From contig JAFEEJ010000253.1 of the NCBI GenBank assembly GCA_018241145.1, forward strand, positions 1 through 39,048: a stretch of 39,048 bases of DNA, in the 5' to 3' direction. Both the position numbers and the translations under genes were made by a program. The notes beneath the pieces are model-generated. The model made no database searches, was not told where the DNA came from, and was given only the letters and a program-made list of their open reading frames with translations. Of this stretch, positions 22,412 through 30,366 are shown piece by piece; position 1 is the first letter of the stretch, and each line of letters begins with the position of its first letter. The DNA comes from Pseudomonadota bacterium. GTDB lineage: Bacteria; Pseudomonadota; Gammaproteobacteria; Xanthomonadales; Rhodanobacteraceae.

Positions 22412-23368
22412 ATGAAGGCGCTGGTTGCAGGGCTGTGCCTGGCATGTGCGATGACTGTTCTGCACGCGCAGCCGACGGCGTGGCAACCCTCGCAGGGGCA
22501 TGTGCAGTTGCCGCTGTGGCCCAAGGCCGCGCCCAATGCGCAGTCCGCGCCCGGCCCGGAAACCGTGACGGTGGAGACGCGACACCTGATTGCAGGCAAA
22601 CCCCTGACGTCCGTGACGAACGTTGTCCGACCCACGATCACCGTTTATGCGCCCACGACAACTCCTGTCGGCGCAGCCGTGGTCGTGTTTCCGGGCGGCG
22701 GATTCCAGATCCTGGCGATGGATCTCGAAGGCACCGAAATCTGCGACTGGCTGACGTCACGCGGGATCGCCTGCGTGCTGTTGAAGTACCGCGTCCCGGG
22801 CGCGCCCTACGACTGGCATTGCGATTGCCGCCCGCACAACTTCGAGCTGTCGCTGCCATCGTTGCAGGATGCGCAGCGAGCGATGGGACTGGTGCGGCTG
22901 CACGCACGCGAATGGCGCATCGATCCGCACAAGGTCGGGGTGATCGGGTTCTCCGCGGGTGGTTATCTGGTGGCGGAAATCAGCACGCACTACGCACGCC
23001 GCCTGTATCCGGCGGTGGACGCGGCCGACCGGGAAAGCGCCCGGCCGGATTTCGCGATGGCCATCTACCCTGGGCATCTCGCGACCGATGGCGGGCGGTT
23101 GAATCCCAATGTCCCGGTGTCCGGCAAGACGCCGCCCACCTTCCTGGTGCAGGCCGAAGACGACGACGTGGACGGCGTGGATCAGGCGCTGACGTATTAC
23201 GCGGCATTGAAAAACGCCGGTGTGCCGGCGGAGATGCATCTGTACGCGCACGGTGGACATGCGTTCGGATTGCGGCGGACGCGGCTCCCGATCACCGGCT
23301 GGCCGGATCTGGCCGAACGTTGGTTGCGCACGATCGGCGTGTTGTCCAAGGGTGGAGTCGGCCTGTAA
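22412..23368 (+). CDS. Secreted alpha/beta hydrolase (acetylesterase-like)
   Basis: The protein has 318 aa. The start at 22412 follows an AGGCAAGGA ribosome site and gives a signal peptide MKALVAGLCLACAMTVLHA, cut after about residue 19. The mature part shows VVFPGGGFQ (oxyanion hole), nucleophile elbow GFSAGG (S181), an acidic residue in the AEDDDVD segment (D250-252) and GGHAFG (H283), a complete catalytic triad. The pattern is that of the BD-FAE/acetyl-xylan-esterase-like hydrolases exported to the periplasm; the true substrate is not known. It sits alone between the dcw promoter and rnpB and its last 15 bases overlap the rnpB 3' end on the other strand. It probably entered a conserved mraZ-rnpB-rsmI block. 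Confidence 0.85.
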   Translation: MKALVAGLCLACAMTVLHAQPTAWQPSQGHVQLPLWPKAAPNAQSAPGPETVTVETRHLIAGKPLTSVTNVVRPTITVYAPTTTPVGAAVVVFPGGGFQILAMDLEGTEICDWLTSRGIACVLLKYRVPGAPYDWHCDCRPHNFELSLPSLQDAQRAMGLVRLHAREWRIDPHKVGVIGFSAGGYLVAEISTHYARRLYPAVDAADRESARPDFAMAIYPGHLATDGGRLNPNVPVSGKTPPTFLVQAEDDDVDGVDQALTYYAALKNAGVPAEMHLYAHGGHAFGLRRTRLPITGWPDLAERWLRTIGVLSKGGVGL

Positions 23369-23702
23369 GCCGGGTTCTGTGCGCCTTGCGGCGTGACAGT
23401 CATTCCTCTAGGCGGCGCATCGCTGCGCCGCTCCAGCGACCTACCCGGGAACAACGCGGGCAGCGTTATCGTTCCCCTATTCGGTCTTGCTCCAGGTGGG
23501 GTTTGCCGTGCCGTCGACTGTTGCCAGCGACGCGGTGGGCTCTTACCCCACCGTTTCACCCTTGCCGGCCTTGCGGCCTCGGCGGTCTGCTCTCTGTTGC
23601 ACTTTCCGTCGGCTCGCGCCGCCCAGGCGTTACCTGGCACCTTGCCCTGCGGAGCCCGGACTTTCCTCGACGCTTGCGCGTCGCGACTGCCCGGCCGACT
23701 CC
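23354..23702 (-). ncRNA. rnpB: RNase P RNA, bacterial class A
   Basis: RNase P RNA is the catalytic subunit that trims tRNA 5' leaders. On the minus strand the terminal P1 helix is formed by GGAGTCGGCC (23702-23693) and GGCCGACTCC (23363-23354). Between them lie the universal core sequences: GAGGAAAGTCCGGGCTCC near the 5' end, AGGGTGAAA, GGTAAGAGCCCACCG, GGAGCAAGACCGAATAGGG, and AACCCGGCTTACAG near the 3' end. Length is about 350 nt. Open frames through this region on either strand are chance. The 3' strand of P1 overlaps the stop codon of the convergent hydrolase. No T-run follows the 3' end. The order rsmI-rnpB-mraZ is known from other gammaproteobacteria such as Pseudomonas. Confidence 0.97.
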
Positions 23703-23709
23703 GGGGTCG

Positions 23710-23715
23710 ATCTTA
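23710..23715 (-). promoter_or_regulatory. -10 box of the rnpB promoter
   Basis: TAAGAT on the minus strand lies seven bases before the first base of the P1 helix, the expected distance for a start site. The upstream -35 region falls in a 15-bp direct duplication and has no good TTGACA. It lies just past the rsmI stop. Confidence 0.55.
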
Positions 23716-23746
23716 CCAGCGCGATGATTCGCCAGCGCGATGATTC
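23716..23746. repeat. 15-bp direct duplication at the rsmI end
   Basis: CCAGCGCGATGATTC occurs at 23716-23730 and again at 23732-23746, one base apart. The second copy includes the rsmI stop codon; the first covers the spacer of the rnpB promoter. It looks like a small slippage duplication. Confidence 0.7.
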
Positions 23747-24563
23747 AATCGCCGTACAACGCGCGGCGTGGCGCACCGCTGATTGCCGCAGCCAGCCTTG
23801 CCGCCTGCGCCGGCGGCAGTTCTTCGCGCAACAGCGCATGGATGCGGCGCCCTTCGACCAGCCGCCCATCATCGTCCTCCACCGCGCCTGCAACCACGAA
23901 CACGAACTCGCCCCGCTGCTGGTTCAAGTCTTCTTCCAGTCGCGCGCGGATGGCTTGCAGGGTGTCGCCGAGCGCGGTCTCGTGCAGTTTGGTCAACTCG
24001 CGCAACAGGCATGCTTCGCGTTGCGCCCCGAACAGCTCGCACAGGTCGCCGCAGCATTCGAGGATGCGATGCGCGGACTCGTAGATCACCAGGGTGCGCG
24101 TCTCGCCGGACAACTCGCGCAGTCGCCTGCGCCGTGCCGCGGCCTTCGCGGGCAGGAATCCCTCGAAGACGAATCGATCACTGGGCAGGCCCGCGATCGA
24201 GAGCGCCGCGATCGCCGCGCACGCACCCGGCGCCGTGCTGACGCGGATGCCGTGTTTCCGCGCCGCGCGCACCAGTCGGAAACCCGGGTCGCTGACCAGC
24301 GGCGTGCCGGCGTCGCTGATCAGCGCGACATGCTCGCCCGCCTGCAGGCGTTGCAACAACGGCGCGACCGCCTCGTGCTCATTGTGTTCGTGCAACGCGA
24401 CCAGCGGCGTGCCGATCCCGGCGTGCGCGAGCAGCGGTTTGCTGTGGCGCGTGTCTTCGGCGGCGATCACCGACACTTCGCGCAGGATGCGTTGCGCGCG
24501 CGGCGAAAGGTCTTCGAGATTGCCGATCGGCGTGGCGACGACCCACAAGATTCCCGCATTCAT
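23745..24563 (-). CDS. rsmI: 16S rRNA 2'-O-ribose C1402 methyltransferase RsmI
   Basis: RsmI, 272 aa, uses SAM to 2'-O-methylate C1402 of 16S rRNA and belongs to the tetrapyrrole-methylase fold. Landmarks: LWVVATPIGNLEDLS at the N-terminus, AAEDTRHSKPLL, LISDAGTPLVSDPG, and PGACAAIAALSIAGLPSDRF. The start MNAGILWV at 24563 is typical; the ten upstream codons belong to the repeat array. It is divergent from lpoA, an arrangement shared with E. coli (yraL next to yraM). Confidence 0.96.
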   Translation of the reverse strand: MNAGILWVVATPIGNLEDLSPRAQRILREVSVIAAEDTRHSKPLLAHAGIGTPLVALHEHNEHEAVAPLLQRLQAGEHVALISDAGTPLVSDPGFRLVRAARKHGIRVSTAPGACAAIAALSIAGLPSDRFVFEGFLPAKAAARRRRLRELSGETRTLVIYESAHRILECCGDLCELFGAQREACLLRELTKLHETALGDTLQAIRARLEEDLNQQRGEFVFVVAGAVEDDDGRLVEGRRIHALLREELPPAQAARLAAAISGAPRRALYGD

Positions 24564-24566
24564 GAG

Positions 24567-24773
24567 AGCCCTTGATGAACCGCGATCGTCCATGATCGCA
24601 AGATCAAACAGCGGTCATCCCTGACCGCAGGAATAAAAGCCTTGGATGAACCGCGATCGTCCATGATCGCAAGATCAAACAGCGGTCATCCCTGACCGCA
24701 GAAATAAAAGCCTTGGATGAACCGCGATCGTCCATGATCGCAAGATCACACAGCGGCCATCCTTGGTCGCACC
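24567..24773. repeat. Three tandem 71-bp repeats, each with two hexaloop hairpins
   Basis: Units start at 24567, 24638 and 24709. The first two are nearly identical; the third diverges in its last part. Each unit holds a hairpin GCGATC-GTCCAT-GATCGC (24582-24599, 24653-24670, 24724-24741), then an 11-base spacer containing GATCA, then GCGGTC-ATCCCT-GACCGC (24611-24628, 24682-24699). In unit 3 the second hairpin has become GCGGCC-ATCCTT-GGTCGC (24753-24770), still pairable through a G-U. The array is the leader of rsmI (minus) and lies upstream of lpoA (plus). The rest of the 24564-24884 gap holds the single copy at 24835 and a hairpin ATGCGC-N7-GCGCAT at 24812-24830, plus a possible lpoA -10 TATCAT at 24799-24804. 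Confidence 0.93.
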
Positions 24774-24834
24774 TCTCAATACGACCTGCACATTGGGCTA
24801 TCATCACACTTATGCGCCACCTACGCGCATGAGG

Positions 24835-24852
24835 GCGGTCATCCATGGCCGC
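24835..24852 (+). repeat. Single hexaloop palindrome in the lpoA leader
   Basis: GCGGTC-ATCCAT-GGCCGC is the same 18-bp type as in the 71-bp repeats, with one T-G pair that is allowed in RNA on the plus strand. It ends 32 bases before the lpoA ATG. Confidence 0.65.
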
Positions 24853-24884
24853 ATCGTTCACCACGGCAGGCGAGGACAGCTCCG

Positions 24885-26399
24885 ATGCGCGGAATCCGCA
24901 ATCCCGTGGCGCGATGGCTGGGCACGTGCCTTTGCATCGCCCTGCTCGCCGGTTGCGCGAGCATCGGCCAGATGATTTCACGGCCTTCGGTGGAAACCTC
25001 CGCACCCTCCGCGCTGCCGCCGGATCAGCAAGCCAGGGTGCTGGCCGAACGCGCGCACGCGCAACAGGCGGCAGGCGATTTCTGGGGCGCGGCGCAAACC
25101 CGCGTGCAGCTGTCGCCGCTGTTGCAGGGCGCGCAGCGCGCTGGCAACGACCAGCAAATCCCCGTCCTGCTCGCCTCGCTCGGCGCGGCTGCACTGAAAG
25201 CCCGCTACGACACGCTGCCGGACCAGGACCCGTTGAAGTCCTACGCGCGTACCGCGCTGGAACGTCTGGGCGTCGCGCTGCCGCGTGAACTGCCGCAGCT
25301 GGATCATCCGGTCGGCACCGTGATCGGAGTAGGCGGCGCGGCGCACCGCGAAGGCTATGCGATGCCTGCGAAAATCGCGCTGCTGCTCCCGGACAGCGGC
25401 GCACTGGCGGTTCCGGCGGCCGCGGTGCGCGAAGGTTTTTTCGCCGCCTATTTCGACGACAGCAGCGATGCGGCGCGCCCCGACGTGCGCAGCTACGACA
25501 GCGGCGGAACGCCGGCGCAGGCCATGAGCGCCTATCGGCAAGCCGTCGGTGACGGCGCGCAATTGGTGATCGGTCCGCTCAGCCGCGACAGCGTGGCCTC
25601 GATGTTCGCGCAGGGCTCGCTGCCCGTGCCGCTGCTGGCGCTCAATCATCCCGACGACAACACGCCGCCGCCGGCGGGCAGCTCCGAATTCGGGTTGCTG
25701 CCGGAAGCCGAGGGCGCGCAGGCGGCCGCGCACATGGGCGAGCGCGGCATCAGGCAGGCGATCGTGTTCCTTTCCGGCGACGATCGCGCCAAGCGTGCCG
25801 CCGCCGCGTTCAAGGCGCAGTTCGAAAGCCTGGGCGGGCAGGTGACGGGCCAGGTCGTGCTGGCCGGCGACAACGTGGATTATTCCGGCCCGATCAAGAC
25901 CGCGCTCGCGGGCGTCGGCGACCATGGCGGCATCCTGCTGCTGCTGCGCGCACAAACCGCGCGATTGTTGATGCCGCAACTGAAACTCGCCGGCGCCACC
26001 CAACCGGTATTCGCCACCTCGCTTACCTACACCGGCAGCGACAACCCCGGCGCGGACCGCGACCTCGACGGCGTGGAATTCTGCGACGCGCCATGGCTGT
26101 TCGACGCGCAACCCGGCCTGCCCGACCACGCCACCATCGCCGCGCAATTGCCCGAGGCGCGCAACGCGGCCGCGCGCCTGTTCGCCTTCGGCATGGATGC
26201 GTATGCGCTCGCTCCGTACCTGGATTGGCTGCGCACGCATCCCGGCGCATACCTGCCCGGTGCGACCGGCCAGTTGACGGCGGACGCGCAGGGCCGCGTG
26301 CACCGCGTGCCGATCTGGGCGAGCTTCCAGGGCGGCATCGCACGGCCGGTGGCCGCCGGCATGGACAACGCGCCGGCGCCGGCCTCGTCGGCGCAGTGA
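24885..26399 (+). CDS. lpoA: LpoA/LppC family lipoprotein, penicillin-binding protein activator
   Basis: The product is 504 aa. A lipoprotein signal ends LLAGC with the lipidated cysteine at residue 24. The C-terminal part from about 155 ([25 protein letters not shown]) is a periplasmic-binding-protein-like domain, the LppC part that in E. coli LpoA contacts PBP1A from the outer membrane. The region between lipobox and this domain is only about 130 aa, shorter than the TPR-like N-terminal domain of E. coli LpoA (678 aa in total). A GAGGACAG ribosome site precedes the ATG. It is the first gene of lpoA-yraN-dolP, as in E. coli yraM-yraN-diaA-yraP but without diaA. Confidence 0.88.
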   Translation: MRGIRNPVARWLGTCLCIALLAGCASIGQMISRPSVETSAPSALPPDQQARVLAERAHAQQAAGDFWGAAQTRVQLSPLLQGAQRAGNDQQIPVLLASLGAAALKARYDTLPDQDPLKSYARTALERLGVALPRELPQLDHPVGTVIGVGGAAHREGYAMPAKIALLLPDSGALAVPAAAVREGFFAAYFDDSSDAARPDVRSYDSGGTPAQAMSAYRQAVGDGAQLVIGPLSRDSVASMFAQGSLPVPLLALNHPDDNTPPPAGSSEFGLLPEAEGAQAAAHMGERGIRQAIVFLSGDDRAKRAAAAFKAQFESLGGQVTGQVVLAGDNVDYSGPIKTALAGVGDHGGILLLLRAQTARLLMPQLKLAGATQPVFATSLTYTGSDNPGADRDLDGVEFCDAPWLFDAQPGLPDHATIAAQLPEARNAAARLFAFGMDAYALAPYLDWLRTHPGAYLPGATGQLTADAQGRVHRVPIWASFQGGIARPVAAGMDNAPAPASSAQ

Positions 26400-26758
26400 A
26401 TCCGCGTTCGTCCGGAGCGGCGTTCGAGGAACGCGCGCTCGCGCGGTTGCAGCGCGCCGGCCTGCGCCTGCTGGCGCGCAATTTCACCACCCGCTACGGC
26501 GAACTCGACCTGGTGATGCAGGACGCGGACACGCTGGTGTTCGTGGAAGTGCGCTATCGCCGCCATGGCGATTTCGGCGGCGGCGCGGCTTCCATCGGCC
26601 CCGCCAAGCGCGAACGATTGATCAAGGCCGCGCAACTGTTCCTGCAGGCGCAACCGCAACTCGCGGCATCGCCCTGCCGCTTCGATGTGCTAGCGTTCGA
26701 CGGCGAACGCGACGCGCCCCGATGCGAATGGCAACGCGCCGCGTTCGACTTCAACTGA
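26396..26758 (+). CDS. yraN: UPF0102 family nuclease-like protein YraN
   Basis: The product is 120 aa with a GTG start overlapping the lpoA stop (GTGA), giving [20 protein letters not shown]. It has the UPF0102 signature: [23 protein letters not shown], which carries the acidic residues and E-x-R of a PD-(D/E)XK-like fold, then a C-terminal CRFDVLAF strand. The biochemical role is not established for the family. The conserved position after lpoA supports the call. Confidence 0.92.
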   Translation: MNPRSSGAAFEERALARLQRAGLRLLARNFTTRYGELDLVMQDADTLVFVEVRYRRHGDFGGGAASIGPAKRERLIKAAQLFLQAQPQLAASPCRFDVLAFDGERDAPRCEWQRAAFDFN

Positions 26759-26771
26759 CCGGAAATCCGCC

Positions 26772-27314
26772 ATGCGCAAATTCGTGATCCCCCTGCTGCT
26801 GGCCGCGGTCGCGCTGGCCGCGTGCAGCACCTTCACCGACCGACGCGGCTTCAATCGCGCGATGAACGACCGCAACGTGCAGCTGACCGCGCAACGCACG
26901 CTGGACGACGACAAGGAGCTCGCGGGCAAGGTGCGCATCGGCACCGCCGTCTACGACGGCGTGCTGCTGTTGATCGGCGAAGCGCCCACGGAGGAGTTGA
27001 AGCAACGCGCGGAAGCCGATGTCACGGGTTTCGAAGGCGTGCGCCGCGTCGACAACGAGATCGACGTGATGCCGATTCCGTCGTTCGCGCAGCGCGCGGG
27101 CGACCCCGCGTTGACCGCGCGCGTGAAGGCTTCGCTGCTGGACATCACCAGCCTGCCCGGCTTCGATCCGGGCCGCGTCAACGTCAGCACCATGCACGGG
27201 AACGTCTATCTGATGGGTCTGGTCAGCCATCGCGAGGCGGACGCCGTCACCGATGTCGTGCGGCATGTCGCGGGGGTGCAGAAGGTGGTGAAGGTCTTCG
27301 ACTACACCGATTGA
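26772..27314 (+). CDS. dolP: Dual-BON-domain outer-membrane lipoprotein DolP (YraP)
   Basis: The protein has 180 aa. A lipoprotein signal MRKFVIPLLLAAVALAAC places the lipidated cysteine at 18. Two BON domains follow, about 37-105 and 112-178, each with the G-N/D-V-Y-L/V-L-hydrophobic-G strand pattern (VYDGVLLLIGEA; MHGNVYLMGLV). DolP helps keep the outer membrane intact and is linked to BAM and amidase activation in E. coli. It follows yraN by 13 bases and ends the lpoA-yraN-dolP group. Confidence 0.92.
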   Translation: MRKFVIPLLLAAVALAACSTFTDRRGFNRAMNDRNVQLTAQRTLDDDKELAGKVRIGTAVYDGVLLLIGEAPTEELKQRAEADVTGFEGVRRVDNEIDVMPIPSFAQRAGDPALTARVKASLLDITSLPGFDPGRVNVSTMHGNVYLMGLVSHREADAVTDVVRHVAGVQKVVKVFDYTD

Positions 27315-27353
27315 TGCGGTGAGCGACGCACGGAAACAGCGTAAGCTTTCCGG

Positions 27354-28736
27354 ATGCCGCTTCTCCCTTCGCTCGGCGCAGCGCTGCGCACGATCTTCCC
27401 GGCCGATGGTCTTGCGGTGGACGATGCCACCCGCGCGGCCTATGCCTACGACAATTCCAGACGCGTCGCCCTGCCGGATGCGGTGGTGTTCCCGACCGCG
27501 CATGAGCAGGTCGTCGCGCTGGTGCAGGCTTGCCGCGAAGCGCGCGTGCCGCTGATCGCGCGCGGTCGCGGCACCAATACCACCGGCGCGACCGTGCCCG
27601 ACGGCGGCGGCGTGGTCGCCGGTTTCGAGCGCATGAACCGCATCCTCGCGATCGAACCGGGGAATCGCCTCGCCGTGGTGGAACCCGGCGTGCTCAATGG
27701 CGACTTGCAACGCGCGCTGCAGCAACACGGATTGTTCTGGCCGCCCGACCCGACCTCCGCGCCGTACTGCACGATCGGCGGCAACCTCGCCTGCAACGCA
27801 GGCGGCCCGCGCGCGGTGAAATACGGCGCCACGCGCGACAACGTGCTGGGCTTGCGGGTGGTGGCGGGCAACGGGCAATCGTTCCATTGCGGCACGCACA
27901 CGACGAAAGGTTCGGTCGGCTACGACCTGACGCGTTTCATCATCGGTTCGGAAGGCACGCTGGCGCTGGTCACCGAGGCCACGCTGAAACTGACGCCGAA
28001 GCCGCCGGCGATCCGCACGCTGCGCGCGGCCTACCGCGATGTCGAAAGCGCGGCGGAAGCCGTGGCGCGCATCATGGCGCAACCGGTGACCCCGTGCGCG
28101 CTGGAATTCATGGACGATGCCGCCCTGCGGCTCGCCCGCGGACACGGCGGCGATGCACCGGCAGACGCCGGCGCGCTGCTGCTGATCGAAGTGGACGGCG
28201 CGCAGGATGCGCTCGATGCCGCCGCTGCCGCGGTCGAGGATGCCGCGCGCGTGGACGGCCTGCTCGAATGGCGCGGCGCGCGCGACGCGGCGGAAAGCGC
28301 CGCGCTGTGGGACGCGCGCAAGGCGCTGTCGCCCGCATTGCGCACGATCTCGCCGCACAAGATCAACGAGGACGTGGTGGTGCCGGTATCGCGCGTTCCG
28401 GAACTGGTCGCGCGCCTGCGCCGGCTGGCGCGCGAATACGACCTGCCGATCGTCAGCTTCGGCCACGCCGGCAACGGCAACCTGCACGTCAACCTGCTGC
28501 CGCGCGACGATGCCGAGCGCGGGCGCGCGCATGCGTGCCTCGCCGAAGTGTTCAGGGCCGTGATCGAACTGGACGGCACGCTGTCCGGCGAACACGGCAT
28601 CGGCACCGCCAAGCGCGATTTCATGGCGCAGGCGGTGGACGCCGGCGCGCTGGCGACGATGCACGGGATCAAGCGCGCGTTCGACCCGGAGGGAATCCTG
28701 AATCCGGGGAAATTACTTCCGGCGGTTGCCGGATGA
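27354..28736 (+). CDS. FAD-linked oxidase, GlcD/D-lactate dehydrogenase family
   Basis: The protein has 460 aa. The N-terminal FAD_binding_4 domain includes the loop ARGRGTNTTGATVP (about 69-82), GGNLACNAGGPRAVKYG and SEGTLALVTEATL. The C-terminal FAD-oxidase domain has the metal/substrate histidines in SFGHAGNGNLHVN and GEHGIGTAKRDFM. This is the pattern of 2-hydroxyacid dehydrogenases (D-lactate, glycolate subunit GlcD). No GlcE or GlcF neighbour is present, so a stand-alone D-2-hydroxyacid dehydrogenase is more likely. It starts 39 bases after dolP. The exact substrate is not shown by sequence. Confidence 0.88.
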   Translation: MPLLPSLGAALRTIFPADGLAVDDATRAAYAYDNSRRVALPDAVVFPTAHEQVVALVQACREARVPLIARGRGTNTTGATVPDGGGVVAGFERMNRILAIEPGNRLAVVEPGVLNGDLQRALQQHGLFWPPDPTSAPYCTIGGNLACNAGGPRAVKYGATRDNVLGLRVVAGNGQSFHCGTHTTKGSVGYDLTRFIIGSEGTLALVTEATLKLTPKPPAIRTLRAAYRDVESAAEAVARIMAQPVTPCALEFMDDAALRLARGHGGDAPADAGALLLIEVDGAQDALDAAAAAVEDAARVDGLLEWRGARDAAESAALWDARKALSPALRTISPHKINEDVVVPVSRVPELVARLRRLAREYDLPIVSFGHAGNGNLHVNLLPRDDAERGRAHACLAEVFRAVIELDGTLSGEHGIGTAKRDFMAQAVDAGALATMHGIKRAFDPEGILNPGKLLPAVAG

Positions 28737-28740
28737 GGCC

Positions 28741-29724
28741 ATGACGGCCAGTCTTCCGCGCAACGGAAACGATGCCATGGTTGCCCTGCTCCTTGCGTTC
28801 GCACTACAGTCCACGCCGGCCGCCACGCGCGAGCTCGCCACGGATCTGCCGCAAGGCTTCCTGCCCGAAGGCGTGGAATGGGATGCGCCGCGCTCGCGTT
28901 TCCTGATCGGCAGCATCCGCGAATTCCGCATCGCCTACGTCGACCCTTCGAACGGACGCGCCGGCGCGTTCGCCGATGCGCCCGGCAGCGTGCTCGGCCT
29001 GCATGTCGACGGCGGCACATTGTGGGCGGCGTGGACGCGCTTCGGCCATGGCTTCGACCACAACCCCGCGAGCGGCATCGCGGCCTGGTCGCTGGATGGT
29101 GGCCGCGCACTCGGCAACTGGCCGTTGCCCGATCGCGATCCGCGCACCAACCTCGGCGACCTGCTGGTGCTGGATGCGCACACGCTGGTCGCCAGCGACA
29201 GCGGCACCGGCGCGATCTGGCGCTTCGATGTGCGCACGCATGCGTACACCCGGCTGATCGCGCCCGGAACCTTCCGCTCGCCGCAGGGCCTTGCCCCCGG
29301 CCGCACGCCCGACGCGATCTATCTCGCGGATTATCCGACCGGGCTGTGGCGCGTCTCGCTCGCGAACGGCGACGCGACGCAACTGAAAGCGCCGCCCGGA
29401 AGCGAGCTGCGCGGCATCGACGGGCTTTACCGCCGCGGCGGGCTCTTGATCGCGGTGCAGAACGGCACGAAGACGCCGCGCATCCTGGCGCTGACGCTCG
29501 GAGCGGACGATACGATCGTGCGGGTGCGGCGCTGGCGCGAAATGCCGGGCGAGGAACCCGGGCTGGGAACGCTGGCCGACGGCCGGTTCTGGTTCGTGAC
29601 CAACGATCAGTGGAACGAATACGACGACGATCTGCGACCGAAAGCAGGCGCCGCGTTGCGGTCGCCGCGGCTGCGCGGCCTGCCACTGTCGGAACTGGAT
29701 GCGGCCGCAGCGAACGCGCAATGA
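28741..29724 (+). CDS. SMP-30/gluconolactonase-like beta-propeller protein, probably exported
   Basis: The protein has 327 aa from the ATG at 28741, which follows a GATGAGG ribosome site four bases after the FAD oxidase stop. Residues 13-27 (MVALLLAFALQSTPA) look like a signal-peptide core; an alternative ATG at 28777 would begin at that core but lacks a basic n-region. The rest shows repeated propeller strands: FLPEGVEWDAPRSRFLIGSI, GDLLVLDAHTLVASDSGTG, FRSPQGLAPGRTPDAIYLAD. The family includes lactonases and strictosidine-synthase-like proteins; the activity here is unknown. The stop overlaps the next gene as ATGA. Confidence 0.75.
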   Translation: MTASLPRNGNDAMVALLLAFALQSTPAATRELATDLPQGFLPEGVEWDAPRSRFLIGSIREFRIAYVDPSNGRAGAFADAPGSVLGLHVDGGTLWAAWTRFGHGFDHNPASGIAAWSLDGGRALGNWPLPDRDPRTNLGDLLVLDAHTLVASDSGTGAIWRFDVRTHAYTRLIAPGTFRSPQGLAPGRTPDAIYLADYPTGLWRVSLANGDATQLKAPPGSELRGIDGLYRRGGLLIAVQNGTKTPRILALTLGADDTIVRVRRWREMPGEEPGLGTLADGRFWFVTNDQWNEYDDDLRPKAGAALRSPRLRGLPLSELDAAAANAQ

Positions 29725-30314
29725 CCGATTCGTTCGACGACCTGCTCGCGCGCATCCACGCCTGCCGCGTCTGCGCCGCGCACCTGCCGCACGGCCCGCG
29801 GCCGGTGCTGCAGGCGCACCCGCACGCGCGCCTGCTGATCGTCAGCCAGGCGCCGGGCCGCAAGGTGCACGAAAGCGGCATTCCCTTCGACGACAAGAGC
29901 GGCGAGAAACTGCGCGGATGGCTGGGCATCGACGAGCCGACCTTCCACGACGAAAGACGCGTCGCGATCGTGCCGATGGCGTTCTGCTATCCCGGCAAGG
30001 GTGCATCCGGCGACCTGCCTCCACGCCGAGAATGCGCGCCGTTGTGGCATCCGCAACTGCTGCCGCGCCTGGAAAACATCGAACTGACGCTGGCGATCGG
30101 CGGGTATGCGATCCGCGCATTCCTGCCCGAGCGTCGCGGTGATTCGCTTACACAGATGGTGACCGACTGGCGCGTGCATTTGCGCTCCGGGATTTTTCCG
30201 ATGCCGCACCCCAGCCCGCGCAACACGGCATGGTTCGTGTACAACCCGTGGTTCGAGCAGAATGCGATTCCAGCGTTGCGGGCGCGTGTCCGCGCGATCT
30301 TGCGCGATCGCTGA
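29721..30314 (+). CDS. Uracil-DNA glycosylase family protein, Fe-S type
   Basis: The protein has 197 aa. Four cysteines are spaced as in 4Fe-4S uracil-DNA glycosylases: C15 and C18 (CRVC), then C89 and C105 with 15 residues between. The first active-site motif is SQAPGRKVHESGIPFDD (43-59), comparable to the G-E-A-P-G motif of families 4 and 5 with the acidic residue shifted, and the second is HPSPRN (163-168). It belongs to the UDG superfamily, but to which family is unclear. Activity on uracil is likely but not certain. The start overlaps the propeller gene by 4 bases. Confidence 0.82.
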   Translation: MTDSFDDLLARIHACRVCAAHLPHGPRPVLQAHPHARLLIVSQAPGRKVHESGIPFDDKSGEKLRGWLGIDEPTFHDERRVAIVPMAFCYPGKGASGDLPPRRECAPLWHPQLLPRLENIELTLAIGGYAIRAFLPERRGDSLTQMVTDWRVHLRSGIFPMPHPSPRNTAWFVYNPWFEQNAIPALRARVRAILRDR

Positions 30315-30317
30315 GAA

Positions 30318-30350
30318 CGGGAAGGCGAACGCCCTTTCCCATGCTTCCCG
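30318..30350. terminator. Inverted repeat between convergent UDG gene and pgpA
   Basis: CGGGAAG (30318-30324) and CTTCCCG (30344-30350) form a 7-bp stem in the 52-base gap between convergent genes, with a smaller G/C stem inside. No T-run is seen on either side, so it is only a candidate two-way terminator. Confidence 0.3.
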
Positions 30351-30366
30351 AAACGCATCGCTCCGT

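Noticed and set aside
22273..23727. Plus-strand open frame of 484 codons through the hydrolase and rnpB
   Set aside because: Its second part runs through RNase P RNA and its first part is a shifted frame of the hydrolase.
24567..24773. CRISPR array
   Set aside because: The 71-bp units are contiguous and include their own spacers; there are no unique spacers and no cas genes.
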